Notes: generated by a model from the letters alone, not told the origin. A stretch of 35,827 nt of DNA from Sperchopsis tessellata (GCA_033557685.1 JAWQRN010000153.1:1-35827), one strand, 5' to 3'; shown: positions 1 to 10,349, counted from the stretch's first letter. Numbers and translations: made by a program.

Positions 1-60
1 TATATATATATACATACATACACACATACATACATACATACATATATATATATATATATT
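1..60. repeat. TA / TACA microsatellite
   Basis: Alternating TA and TACA/CATA units fill the first 60 bases and run off the window edge. It is a simple sequence repeat with no coding content. It may be the tail of a LINE outside the window, but nothing visible supports that. Confidence 0.9.
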
Positions 61-946
61 TATATATTCCAAGTGCAAGTGAAACGTATCCAAGTGACCA
101 GTGCTGCATATTTCATTTACTTCGTTCGTTCGAAGATAAATTGTTTCAGAATATTACTTGCTGATGATCACTAATAAGCATGAAATGCATTCAAGTATTT
201 ATGAAATGATCGGTAATTCTTCTTTTATATTACTGTGGTAGTACTTGACAATTAAGTATTATGATGATAAACTTTATTTTACCAACAGATAATGCCTATT
301 CAGCTCATATGTGTTATACATTTCTGAATATACACATTAGCCAATGATTTTGTCTTAAAATTATCTTTCTTCTTCATGTGCACTCAGTCTCGTTACGTTA
401 GTTCATGTATCTTAGGTAATATAAAATTGAATACGATGAAACTCCTGCATTTTTAGAAACAGTATTTATAGGTGTTGTGTACTCCAAATCTCTATTTCAC
501 TTCCAAATATTCCAAACTTAACCAGGTTCAATTCTTTTTGCTATTTTACGATCTGTTTCGTTCAATAGATACATGAATTTCTTGGTAATATTCAATAACA
601 TACCAAGCAGATCCTATAATACTTTTAATATCTCACCTTCCAAACAAAACTCAGACCCTACATTGCAGCTCGTAGTGGCTATGACCTTGATATTAATGTT
701 GCAGCAGCTGAAATTATAGATGCAGCAAATTTGAAATTCCATTGACAATTCTCTATGCTATCTATAAGCATCGTGGTCGTTATACTTCGGTTTTACTATC
801 TTGTAAACATAGACTGAGTCACATTTTAGCCAGTTTCAAATCTTTAAAATATTTTGAAATAGTCAGAATCTTATGAAAAACATAGGCCTAATCATTGAAA
901 CTATGTACCCACATTAATAATACTTTTAAAATTATCTCTTTCTTTG
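61..946. other. AT-rich stretch without a recognised gene
   Basis: I found no conserved domain, transposon end or long ORF on either strand. A short open stretch near 660-740 (plus) reads like protein (AARSGYDLDINVAAAEII) but is only about 25 codons and could not be tied to any family. Confidence 0.5.
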
Positions 947-1205
947 TAATAGATTTCCACGGTTAGTATCTGTATGAAAGTTGTTTCCGGGTGGAAACCG
1001 TGGAGACGCTCTGAAAAGTGCCGACGTTTCGTCCACTGGTGCAAGGACATTTGCAAGGCGAGTGATGTAACTTCAATGAAGTGCAGTAAATTCATTCATT
1101 GAAGTAATATCACTCGCCTTGAAAATGTCCGTTGTAACAGTGGATTAAACGTCGGCATTTATCAGAGCCTCTATACAGTTTCCACCCAGAAACAACATTC
1201 ATATC
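947..1205. mobile_element. Penelope-like element: palindrome of two 3' ends facing outward
   Basis: The segment is an imperfect palindrome. The right half (about 1090-1205, plus) ends in the Penelope 3' end seen at 9737 and 19150 (block TTTCCACCC, then GAAACAACATTCATAT). The left half (947-1085) is the same tail in reverse complement. The inner parts share TTGAAGTAA and the ACTCGCC block. Only about 110-130 bp of tail survives on each side and no coding sequence remains between them. Each half carries the hammerhead-like motif typical of these tails (minus 1020-1056, plus 1118-1156). The tail on the left runs further outward (to TGGAAATCTA) than that on the right, where a LINE tail abuts it at 1204/1205. 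Inverted partial copies are known for Penelope elements; the assignment rests on the match with the coding copies in this window. Confidence 0.8.
1020..1056 (-). ncRNA. Hammerhead-like motif in Penelope tail (left half of palindrome)
   Basis: On the minus strand: TTGCAAATGTCC, loop, GTGGACGAAACGTCGGC. Stem II (GUCC/GGAC) and the GAAAC-GUC box are intact, while the CUGAUGA box reads UUGCAAA. The best preserved second half among the copies here. Cleavage activity is unlikely as it stands. Confidence 0.45.
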
Positions 1206-3440
1206 TCTTTCTTTCTTTCTTGATCTTTTTCCTCATATACCCTTAGTGGGTGTCGAGTTTTTTCTCCATTTTTACTTCTTGTAGAAATCAATCTACTATT
1301 TTCTATTACCTGTACATTCTGTTGCCTGCTTCCAGGTCTTTCCTTTGTCTGCTAACAATTTGGCGATTGTGTCGTTCCAGGTTTCCCGTGGTCTTACTCT
1401 TGATTTCCTTCCCCAAGCTCTCACCTCCGACACTTGTTTCACTTGCCTGTCATTTCCCACTATATTTACATGTCCAAACCATGTCATCTACCTCTATTCT
1501 ATTTTCTTCTGTGCGGATGTAATTCCGAGCCTCTCTCTTATGTATGTTTTTCGGATTCTATCTCTCTTTGTGACTCCTTCTAATCTCCTTAGGTACTTCA
1601 TTTCTGCCACCTGCCCCTTCGATTTTTGTCTTGTATTGTTTTGAACACTGACAGTTTGGTCTCCTTCGAAATATCCCGTTTGTTAATGAATGCCCCTTTT
1701 ATAGCACTATAAAGTCTGCAGTCTTGACTCTGTTGTTAATGTCACTTCCGTATCTTCTGTGGCTATCTATTACCGATTCCAGATATTTAAATTATCTGAC
1801 CTGTTCTAGGTTTTCTCCATCTACTTGGCTGTTAATTCTTTTCTCTTCCTTGGATGTCACCATCACTTTTGTCTTTTCTTTGTTTATTTTCAGTTTTCGT
1901 CTATTCAGTGCCTCCTCTCATATTTTCAGGTGCTGATTTAATATTTCTTCTGATCTCACAAATATTGCTATATCATCTGCAAATTCACATTCTGTTATCA
2001 CTATTCTTTTCATATCCTTGTACCCAATGCTAATTCCTTTCGTTCTTGTTTCTGTTTCTTTAATAGTGTTATCCATTAGAGATATTAAACACGATGGGCT
2101 CAAAACTCCTCCTTGCCTAACTCCTTGATTTTTTATAATATCTCCTGGCTCCTTATTTGCAATTGTTATATAGATTCTAGTTTGTCTGTACATTTATTTA
2201 AATGCCTTCAATAATTCTCCTCCCACTCCTTACTCATGTATACTCTTCCATACTTTCACTCTAGGTTTACTGTCAAAAGCCTTTTCCAGGTCCACAATGC
2301 ACATCTATCTTTCCCTGGTGTACTCTCTAATCTTCTCTGATATTTGCCCTATGGTAAATATCTGGTCTTGTGTAGTATGTCCTGGTCTGAATCCACTTTG
2401 CGAATCATCTAAATGTTTTTCTATCTTGTCTCGTACGTTCTTCTCTAGAATCCACTTATATACCTTCCCAGGTACTGCTCTTCCTCTGTAGATTCTACAC
2501 TGCCTACCATCTCATTTCTTGAAAATTGGCACTATCACTGCCACTTCCCATTCCTTAGGTATTATTTTATTTTCCCGGGCCTTTGTACATACTTCTAGCA
2601 TTAATTTCTGTCCTTCTTGTCAATATACTTGATCTCTTCTGGAGTTATACCAACATGTCTAGCCACTTTCCCTATTTTGATTTTGCTTATTGCTTTGTTC
2701 AGTTTTGCTCCTGTTACTGTTTCGTGATTGTCGTCATTTTCTTGTCCTGTCTCCTCAACTTTTCATCATCTGTACTTGTATCATATACTCCTAGTAACTC
2801 TTGGAAGTACTCCTTCCATCTGTTCATTATGTCTTCATGTTCTGTAAGTATCTCTTCTTTTTGTTTTTAATTTGTTGCAGCTGGCAAGTTTTTTCTGCTC
2901 TTAGGTTTTTTAGTACTGTAAAGAAGAGTTTTTGATTTCCTCGACTATTTTCCTCCTTTTTTTTCTCCAAATTCCTTCCATGATATTGCTTTGGCATTTT
3001 GAATTTCTTCTTTTGCTTTCTACATTTGTTTTTTATAATCCTAAAATCCCTTCTCCGTTCACTTTTGCAAATATTGTTTCTACAGTTTCCTCTTTTTTGT
3101 CACATCTTCCTTCACTCGTCGATTCCACCACTTTGTTTGCTGTTGTTTGTTTCACACGCTGCCTTTGATGTTGTTCTTATGATTCCTTTGAATCGATTCC
3201 ATACTTGTTCTGTATCCATTTTTTGCTGGTTATCTTGTTTTTTGCATCCTTCCTCAACTAGCCTTTGACATTCATTTCTTACTGTCTCTTTCTTCAGTCT
3301 GTAAGTTTTGATTGCTTCTTTTTCTTTTTTTCTCATCAATTTCCTTTGTACTGTGTTTTCTTCAACATGTAGTTGTCACTACCAATCTCCGCTCCCCTTC
3401 TGACTGTTGCATCTGATACATTTTTATATTGGCTGTTTCC
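1204..3440 (-). pseudogene. LINE-A: APE-type non-LTR retrotransposon, 5'-truncated and decayed
   Basis: Read on the minus strand, broken frames follow the order of an APE-type LINE ORF2. The end of the endonuclease domain is at about 3440-3370 (GAEIGSDNYML; the usual catalytic SDH reads SDN). A charged linker follows (about 3340-2900) and then the pre-RT block NRWKEYFQELLGVYD (about 2850). The reverse transcriptase has VAVIVPIFKK (about 2550), SQSGFRPGHTTQDQIFTI (about 2400), VDLEKAFDS (about 2280), GVRQGGVLSP (about 2110) and intact FADD (1972-1983). The C-terminal block has WFGHV, then RPRETWNDTI (about 1370). A (GAAA)n-like tail ends at 1204 directly against a Penelope end. Many stops and frameshifts make it non-functional. 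The family resembles the LINE piece at 12.4-13.7 kb. The clade was not fixed; RTE-like or CR1/Jockey-like are possible. Confidence 0.88.
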
Positions 3441-3984
3441 ACTAATATTACGTCTTTACTAAGTAAGTTAAATGCACGTATTTAGTAACGAAAATTATGA
3501 CAGAACAGAAAATAGATAAATATATTAAATATTAATCAAATAAAATTACACGTGATAAAATAACAGAACAAATTTTTGCACAGAAAAATTACAAACGGAA
3601 GGAAATACACAAGGAATAGTTACACTTATACGAAATTTTACTGCTCAAATTACACATGGGCAGAATTTCACAAGATTTTAATTATACAAGGAAGAAAATA
3701 GAGAGTGCAACGGAAATATGCAAAGAAAAATTAAACAATTAAATTTTTATTTACAATTTATTAAATTCTTTGGCTGTCAATACTATTTTATAATTACAAA
3801 CATGTTCACTTAAAAAGTAGAGAAAAATACAAGGGAGTTATAAATAAAAGTAAAATTCATTCTAAATAAAGTCAACAAAATATTTGATATAAGTTCTTAT
3901 TTTATAACGGTTAAATAGATGAAATTAAATTTTAAAATAACACATCAACTGAAAAAACACAAACTCAAAGGAGCTATACAAAGC
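3441..3984. other. AT-rich, non-coding; contains a degenerate TTACACAAGG-rich repeat
   Basis: Very AT-rich sequence without an ORF of note. Between about 3560 and 3725 short blocks such as ATACACAAGGAA, AAATTACACATGGG and TTTCACAAG recur. They resemble, in the opposite orientation, the minisatellite at 6015-6135. Confidence 0.5.
3560..3725 (+). repeat. Degenerate repeat, possible left arm flanking the MULE remnant
   Basis: Blocks ATACACAAGGAA, GGGCAGAATTTCACAAG and ATTATACAAGGAAG match, on the opposite strand, the units at 6015-6135 (TTACACAAGGAA, GGAAGAATTTTCACAAGG). The two arms lie on either side of the MULE remnant, with LINE-B in between. They could therefore be the eroded long terminal inverted repeats of that element, as MULEs often have long TIRs. 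This is inference; the similarity is by eye and imperfect. Confidence 0.4.
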
Positions 3985-4385
3985 TAGAGATCCAATCGTC
4001 TATTAGAGTCGCAATTATGTACAATATGTGAAATACGTTGATTTAAATAAATGTATCTAACACGTCCTGGATTTCGCTCACCAGTTATATGCAGCAAATG
4101 GTTTCTAAGTTGTAAGGATAATTATTTGAAGATGTTGTCCAGAAAATTCCAAACAGTTGGACGGGAACTCTGAAAATGTGACTGATGTCCGTAATGTTGT
4201 CCTTCGATGCCGATTGCCTATGGTTCAAAATAGAAATATTAAAAAGAGTTTGCGTGTTTGTGCAGTTCCTGAGCTGTTGACCCCCCGTCTGTTCGAAATA
4301 AATGAGAATTTGCTCGAGTTATTCACTATATTCGTTAAAACCTATAACAGATCAGCAACTGCTAAAAATGCTTCTAACTCTTTCT
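3985..4385 (-). pseudogene. MULE transposase, C-terminal part (remnant)
   Basis: On the minus strand, broken frames read ILIYFEQTGG, PLFN-like LFNISILNHRQSASKDNIT, a VWNFLDNIFK block, and TGERNPGRVRYIYLNQRISH. In animal Mutator-like transposases this order (W-N-R-N-AIEGWH region, then WxFL, then GE...LNxRI..IV) forms the end of the protein after the catalytic core. Here the AIEGWH block itself is damaged. Several frameshifts and stops are present. The upstream FLYWCH finger at 4561-4707 is on the same strand, but the about 300-residue catalytic middle expected between them is not there. A 76-codon ORF on the plus strand at 4157-4387 is only the antisense of this remnant. Confidence 0.6.
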
Positions 4386-4560
4386 AGTAACAAGTAATAT
4401 TTGCACTTTAATGTGTTTCGCAAATTACTGATTAGATTAACATAAAGATTTCAATTAACATTCATTTACTTTACGCAGAATAGATTGTGATAAATGACAA
4501 TACAGCCTCTAATTTCGATATTTTCAAATACGGCACGTAGTTCCAAAATCAGTCAAAATT

Positions 4561-4707
4561 TCTCGTGGTGTAAAGTTCTGAACTTCGCACAACGACAATG
4601 AATAGCCCCTCTTGCAGTTTCACCATAGCGAAAAAACTCAAATCCTTTGTAAATTATAGTTTGATCACCTGTATTACTAATACCAAACTCAAAATTGTCC
4701 ATGGTAA
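4561..4707 (-). pseudogene. FLYWCH-type zinc finger of a MULE, N-terminal remnant
   Basis: The minus strand reads from an ATG at 4707 for 49 codons to a stop at 4561: MDNFEFGISNTG..., then IIYKGFEFFRY, then HCRCAKFRTL. This has the spacing of a FLYWCH finger (L-Y-G-Y/F-x-F...W-R-C) with the usual Trp replaced by Cys before RC. FLYWCH fingers bind DNA and stand at the N-terminus of many animal MULE proteins. The C-terminal half of the finger (the HNH pair) is lost after the stop. The clean start codon and the intact 49 codons are the best preserved part of this element. The alternative, a host FLYWCH gene, is less likely because the MULE C-terminus follows downstream on the same strand. Confidence 0.6.
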
Positions 4708-5094
4708 AGCTAAAAATTAATTTTAAATATCGATATTATGAAGTGGCACTATAAACGCAATTGCAAAAATTTATTGAATACTGGTTGTATTACGCGTAAC
4801 TAAACTGTAAAAAGTTTAACTTAAATTTACTCCAACAACCAAAAAAATTCCTAAATATTCTTAACGAGGTAGGTAAGTAATATTTGGCTTCTATAAATTT
4901 TATAACATGCTTCCAGTAAGAAACTAATTGTACTGAAGAAGGTACAGAAAATAATAGCAAAAATGACGTCGAAAGTGAATTGAAAACGATGTATCGGATA
5001 ATATAAGTGAAAATGAATATCATGAACATTCTTTCTGTAAACCTAAATATAATAATTATTTGTTCCAACTTTTGATATATTTATTCTATTTATA
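4708..5094. other. AT-rich spacer without recognised features
   Basis: No domain or transposon end was recognised. A 92-codon minus-strand ORF (4790-5068) is hydrophobic, low in complexity and resembles no known family, so I take it as chance. Confidence 0.5.
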
Positions 5095-5912
5095 CATAGT
5101 TTTATAGCGTCCTTCTCTCTAGAGGTACCCACTTCATCACTTGTTTAGGTATCGTGTCCTGGGTCATTTTTGGGCGTGCCCTACTAACAGAGTTGTTTTT
5201 CTTGAATTTCCTGGATGATGTCCTTAGTATTCATTTTTTCTCGCAATCCCTCATTCCTGATCCTGTCTAGGCGGGAGATTCTGCCTGATCTCTGCAGAAA
5301 TCTAGTTCTGTCACCATCAGTCGTTTTATCTGGGTTTCGTTCATTTGCTACACTTATGAGCCGTACAGCATTATAGGTTTAAGGATGGTGCTGAATAATA
5401 ATCGTTTTCTGTTGTCACAGATATTATTTACCAGGGAACTGAGTTTAGGCCCGTATATTCTTCTTGCCCTTGTTTATCTTTTCATGGATGTATTTCTCAC
5501 AACGAAGGTATTTGTAATCTTCGTTATTACTAATTGTTAAGTTGTTTTCTAGTAAAGCCTTGTTCTCCACTCTTCCATTAGCTTCCGGATCATATATTCA
5601 ATGACCTACTTATCCAATTCCAATAATACTTGTTCGTCAAAAAAATGTAACGTATATAGCGTCAAATCACCTCTTATGGGTACTTCCATTTATGAGCACT
5701 TCCTGAGCCATATTTTAAGTGCTTGTGAGAGGTAAATTTTAAACAGGGCCGGCGAGAGACAACAACCCTGCTTGAGTCCCTTTGTTACTGGTAATGGTTC
5801 TGAAAGAGACTGGCAAAATTTAATTATGGAAGAGCAGCCATTGTACATTCCTTTCACAGCTCTTATAAGAGTTATGTTGATCGAAATTCCGTCCAGCACC
5901 TCCCACTAATTT
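5095..5912 (-). pseudogene. LINE-B: reverse transcriptase C-terminal half, decayed
   Basis: Minus-strand frames give the RT palm: LIRAVKGMYNG, then TKGLKQGCCLSPALFKIYLS at about 5770-5720 (typical is KGLKQGCCLSP..FKIYL), then LYTLHFFDEQV at about 5655-5625. In the last, the catalytic FADD has become FFDE. Then EYMIRKLMEE (thumb start) and, further on, the C-terminal region with EDYKYL, KRLM, DRIRN-like and PKQVMKWVP at about 5130. The copy is 5'-truncated at about 5912 (beginning WEVLDGISINI) and full of frameshifts. It differs from LINE-A, C, D and E in the QGCCLSP and FKIYL signatures, so it is a separate family. Downstream lies a minisatellite. Confidence 0.82.
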
Positions 5913-6135
5913 ATAAAAGAATATGTTTTATACCCGCCGTATAATGCGCACCCAAAAATTGCAGTTAATTTGTTTGCCTTGACGTGAGCGTTATAAGCCG
6001 GAAAATAGGGCAATTGTAATTTTTACCTTGTGAAAATTCTTCCTTGTGTAATTTATTCCTTGTGTAATATTTTCCTTGTGTAATTTATGCGGTGTAATTT
6101 TTCCTGTGTAATTTATGCGGTGTAACCATATTTCA
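5913..6135. repeat. Minisatellite with 16-bp units of TCCTTGTGTAATTTAT
   Basis: From about 6022 to 6125 the unit TCCTTGTGTAATTTAT recurs (three near-perfect copies at 6041-6088). Units then alternate with GCGGTGTAA in a 28-bp period. The flank 5925-6000 holds CCGCCGTATAATGCGCACCC, a composition unlike its surroundings and reminiscent of transposon-associated satellites. A related degenerate block in opposite orientation lies at 3560-3725. Confidence 0.7.
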
Positions 6136-7787
6136 CATAGTTAACTAGAAGGTTTATAAAAACATGGGATTTTACTTATTTTTATTAATATTAAAACAGA
6201 ATATCTTACGAGCATTTTTTTGTTATTTTGAAAATGTTTGTATTTCTTGAAAACAGAATTTCATGATTATTGTAATAATTCTAAAATGATAAGTTTGTAT
6301 AATTTATTTATATAAACTCAAGAATGAACAATCACTTCAAAATATACGCTTTCGTAATCCACAAATATTTAAATTTATATTATACAAATGTAATGTTATT
6401 CAAACTCTCGGAAGTTCGTGGATGTGTATCGTATTTTAATTCAAGCTGAGAAACAACATTTAGAACGTGCAAATATTTATTTAAAACTTTCATATATTTG
6501 AGGAGGAATAACAATATAAATAATTAATCCAGCAGAGTCCATTATATAAATGTGCAGAAGCAGAATTGTCAGCGGGAAATGAATTAACTGTTTTTGTAAC
6601 GTGAGTGATTTAAACTAAAATAAGGGTGGATGGGGTGGCTCTAATCTGGGAGCAGAGTCGAGAGCACAGCGGATTTAGATGTTGGAACACGTATTTCTGC
6701 CGTTTCCAGCAAATTTAACATTAACAAAGCAATTAGCCCTACACTCCGCACCCGTGCCACTCTGGCTGTTGCCTTCAAATACTCCCGAACTGATGACTGG
6801 CTTCTACGTCTAGTAATAAGCTAGTATGCTCCTTCCTGCATTAAGATGTTAAAACGGCGCCCCATTGTAACATTTGAACTGAAGAGGAAACGTTAGAGAA
6901 ATTGGTTTATAGTAGGATTACCATCAAGGATAAGAGTTGACTCCCGTAAACCTTGAACTTGTTGCGAGATTGAAATCCTAAATGCGTTTTCTTTTGTTAA
7001 CTGTGGTACAACAGTTTCACTACTTAGAACTAATGCTGTACGGTGCTGTTATTACCTAAAAGGTTTTTTGGATTACAATCCATTAAGCGTTTAGGCTTAA
7101 GTCCTTCTATATATGCACGTAAGACAAAATAAGGACACATGAAGCATTATCAATTTTCTATTATAAAATACTTGGAATTAAAACTTTAGCAATATGACTG
7201 ATATAGTATAGTTTGAGCCTCAAATGCAAATAAGAGACGGATTTGTCTTGCTCTAATTAATTTTTGTATTTAAAGGTCAGCTTTGGTATTAAGTGTTGTT
7301 TTCGCTCCAAAGAGGTAGGAGATAAGAACTTGCGGATAATAAATTTGATATATTTCTCTAGAAATTTTTTAAAAGATTTATGTATAAAGATTGTGGTACC
7401 AATAACAGTGACTCTGAAAGAAAGCTCTGTCTCGTAGAAACTATTTAGTTAGTGCTTCTCATATATTTGTGTATTAATCGTTTTATAAATCTAAATAGTT
7501 TGAAATGAAGATAATAATTTTAAATCTATGTAACTATTTTTTTTACTCCTAGTGTTTATTGTATTCTGCCCGAAGGCAATAAACAAATATTGTGGATAAT
7601 AGTATAATAAGAGTTACGAATCTACATTATGAACCGAACATAAATATAGCAACTTAAGAAGTGCATTAAATGAAAGGTTACTTCTTGTCTAAAGGGGAGC
7701 CATCAATGCAATCATATGAGATCCTACCAGTTCAGGATGTATTAAAGCATTAAAGTAGCAAAATATATGACTAACCAGTATTAATAG
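6136..7787. other. Long stretch without a recognised gene; one GC-richer island
   Basis: Mostly AT-rich and without coding signal on either strand. The part 6625-6910 is distinctly richer in G and C (for example GGGTGGATGGGGTGGCTC and CACTCCGCACCCGTGCCACT). It reads in short open pieces but shows no known domain; it could be an old exon, SINE or transposon piece. Nothing supports a choice. Confidence 0.45.
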
Positions 7788-9165
7788 TATAGACTTCCAC
7801 AGTTATTATCTATATGAATGATGTTTCTAGGTAGGCAACCGTGCAGAGGCTCTGATAAGTGCCGACTTTTGGTTCACAATTGCAAGGGGTATTTTCAAGG
7901 CGAGTTATGTTCCTTCTACGAATGAAGTCAATGCACTGATCCAATCCTGCCCTGATCATGCTTATATAAGCAAGGACTGGAATGGGAGATGTGTATTATA
8001 GTAGAGCCGTTCCATGCACATGATTGTTATCGAGTGCAACTATCTTTTCTATTAATATTGTTGGGACGATTGAAAACCTCAATGACCTCTGAATTTTCTA
8101 GGAAACTAAGAAGGATCACGAGCCAAGTCCATGGTATCTTGGAACATAATGACATGCCCTGTTTCATGACGATGTTCAATCACGGCTGATTTATTATTAT
8201 GCCCAAGGCGAGTACAACGACCATTCTCCATTAAGCTTGTAGCAATCATACGCTTTAAAAAGAGACGCAATCTTTAAAAGAAAGGAGAACTGCAAAATAT
8301 TTTGGATTAAGGAGACTACTGTGTTAATATCAAAGTTTCTTAGTAAGCGAGCAAGATTGTCCATCGAATCTTTGACGAATGGTAGATAAGCTGTTGCTTT
8401 CACCTCTGGAAAAAAATTTACAGCGATGGATGGATTCCTGAAACGTCTTATTGACCGCTTGTTAACTGACAAATTATATCAATTGGACAAAATCACATTG
8501 ATGACTGTACGCAACTCCAGGGAAAGCAGAGCTGTGTCACACAACTTGAAAGGTCGCTATACGACAGAATTAATCACAAACATTTTCTGACCAAAGTGAT
8601 GTTATAATGACGTATGCTAGTACCTATTCGTATGGGGGTGGGTTCATGATAAATATAATAAAGAACTGATCTACGTTTCAACATAACATCTAATAAAGGA
8701 AAGGAACCAATCTCTAACGTAAAATAAATATCGGGGTGTTGGGAGTCTATGTAATATAAAAGGCAATTAGTGTCTCTCGTCCCAACTACCATATAACAAA
8801 CGTGTCATCCACGTAATGTAACTAATATTTAGGCTTTATATCGGAGAAAAGTAATGGCAATTGGTGAAATGCCTACATAAAAATATTGGCATTTTGTTGG
8901 TAGAAATGGTCTCTAAATCGGAAATAAGCTAGTATTATGCTAGAAATTTATTATATAAAATGGTAAGGGTTTTGTATGTCGGATTCTGATCGTCCTACGA
9001 TTTTTTTAAGTATCTGGGTGAGAAATCGGACCTCTTTATATGTGGGAGACCATATTGCTCTGACATTCGGTTGAAGAGGCATAAATGGTTTAGGTGCCTT
9101 AGGTAGACCATACAAACTTAGGATTCGAGGATCATGAGGAATGACCTTCTTCTGCACTTATAGAT
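7788..9165 (-). pseudogene. Penelope-like element PLE-1 (reverse transcriptase plus GIY-YIG), internally deleted
   Basis: Read on the minus strand. LYGLPKAPKPFMPL and the SPTYK...FLTQILKKIVGRS block are at 9110-8960, the start of the Penelope RT. A deletion removes most of the palm before NANIFM. The catalytic YVDD is intact at 8804-8815 (HYVDDTFVIW). Next come IDSQHPDIYFTLEI and FPLLDVM (about 8740-8670), then the linker ATAYLPFVKDSMDNLARLLR (about 8400-8330). After that the G-x-Y...CSCG part of the nuclease is lost, but its later block (IATSLMENGRCTRLGH, then HRHET, MFQDT) is readable at 8270-8090. The 3' tail runs to 7788 and has a hammerhead-like motif at 7860-7901. Three deletions and many stops make it dead. 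It lies head-to-head with PLE-2. Confidence 0.88.
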
Positions 9166-9737
9166 CAACAACGGACAAAATTGCCCGCATACTAAGAAAA
9201 GCTGATATCAAAACAGTATTCTCCCCAATCCAAAAGATTTCGCAAGTTCTTCCAACGACGGAGTTTATCAGATTCCTTGTTCCTGTGGTAATGTTTATAT
9301 TGAATAAAGTAAGCGTACTATTGCTACTCATTTAAAGGTGCATGAACGCTGAACTCGTTTTGGTCATATTAATCAATCAGTCATGGCTGTACATCGTCAT
9401 GAAATAGTTTATGCCATTATGTTCCAAGATACGAAGGTCTTGGCTCGTGAGCCTTCTTATTTTCCCAGAAAATTCAGAGGAGCCATTTAGGATTATAGTC
9501 GTTTCTCTCTTGCTGCACTCGGCAACAACCATCCGAAAGGAACGGCTCCACTCATTGCATATCTCTAACTCGAGTCTTTGTCTATATAAGCATGATCCGG
9601 CCGAGTTTGGAGCAGTGAATTTACTTCATTCGTTGAAGTAACACCCCTCTCTTTGAAAATGTCCCTTGAAACAGTGTACTAAACGTCGGTACTTATCAGA
9701 GTCATTACACGGTTTCCACCCTGAAACAGTATTCATT
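9155..9737 (+). pseudogene. Penelope-like element PLE-2, 3' part with GIY-YIG nuclease
   Basis: A 5'-truncated copy beginning in the RT-nuclease linker (TDKIARILRKADIKTVFSPI at 9166-9225). It then reads, after a frameshift, GVYQIPCSCGNVYI (9260-9301), the N-terminal half of the GIY-YIG domain with the Cys pair typical of Penelope nucleases. SKRTIATHLK follows, and then HRHEI, FQDTKVLAREPSYFPRKF (to about 9470). The usual Gly-Glu after YI reads Glu-stop, and a second stop follows KVHER. The 3' tail (from about 9600) carries the hammerhead-like motif at 9652-9691 and ends in ...ACAGTATTCAT at 9737. PLE-2 meets PLE-1 near 9155-9165 with the two 5' ends together. Confidence 0.85.
9652..9691 (+). 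ncRNA. Hammerhead-like motif in PLE-2 tail
   Basis: TTGAAAATGTCCC, loop, GTGTACTAAACGTCGGT. Second box GAAAC is changed to TAAAC and stem II is broken. A decayed version of the motif at 1020-1056. Confidence 0.4.
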
Positions 9738-10345
9738 TTAACTAGACAGCTATTTTATTTCTGTTTGCTTATCTAGTGACTGGTTGAAAGACATTTATAA
9801 TCTTGTCTTAAACTAGGGACAATGATCTTTTTTTTAAGGATCCATCTCAAGTAACTTGGCGCAGGATAAGTTCCTTATATTGGGTTAAATTTCCCCCTAC
9901 CAGCAACTGAATTCTCTCATAACTTAAAGGTACCACCCCATCAATATTTTGGCACACGGTTCTATTCGAAGTGTCTTAAGACGTATTTCATTAAGTTTTT
10001 TTTCATATGCTAGGAATTATACATATAAAAATTATTTCCTAAATAAAATCCGGCGGAAAATTAAAAAGTCCATCCAATCTAAATAAACATTGCCTGATTT
10101 TTATTTTGTTGTAATTAAGTTAGTCTAAGGAAGAGAACCAAGATTTTATTCTTCAAAATAACACTTTTTGGCTGGAAACATTAATGAAGATTATAGGAGA
10201 CCGCATAAAAGTATGGAAAAACTAGCCAGATAAAGTGTGGAACGATAAAGCTAGCAGATAGCTATTGGGGGCGTTTGTAGAGCGGGTCGTATTTCACCTC
10301 GTACGTTTTAAATGCAAAATCTAACATTAAATTAAATTTTGTTCA
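9738..10345. other. No recognised gene
   Basis: AT-rich sequence with no domain on either strand. It precedes the outer left arm of the large inverted repeat. Confidence 0.5.
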
Positions 10346-10349
10346 GATT

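Noticed and set aside
1250..3268. Several plus-strand ORFs of 60-100 codons rich in Phe, Leu and Ser
   Set aside because: They are antisense to LINE-A; the Phe/Leu/Ser bias is what the complement of a Lys/Glu-rich reading gives.
4157..4387. 76-codon plus-strand ORF
   Set aside because: Antisense to the MULE C-terminal remnant, which is the better explanation.
5860..5872. AGCTCTTATAAGAG as a further unit of the 34-bp array family
   Set aside because: Single isolated occurrence without neighbours at 34-bp spacing; it lies inside LINE-B coding sequence.
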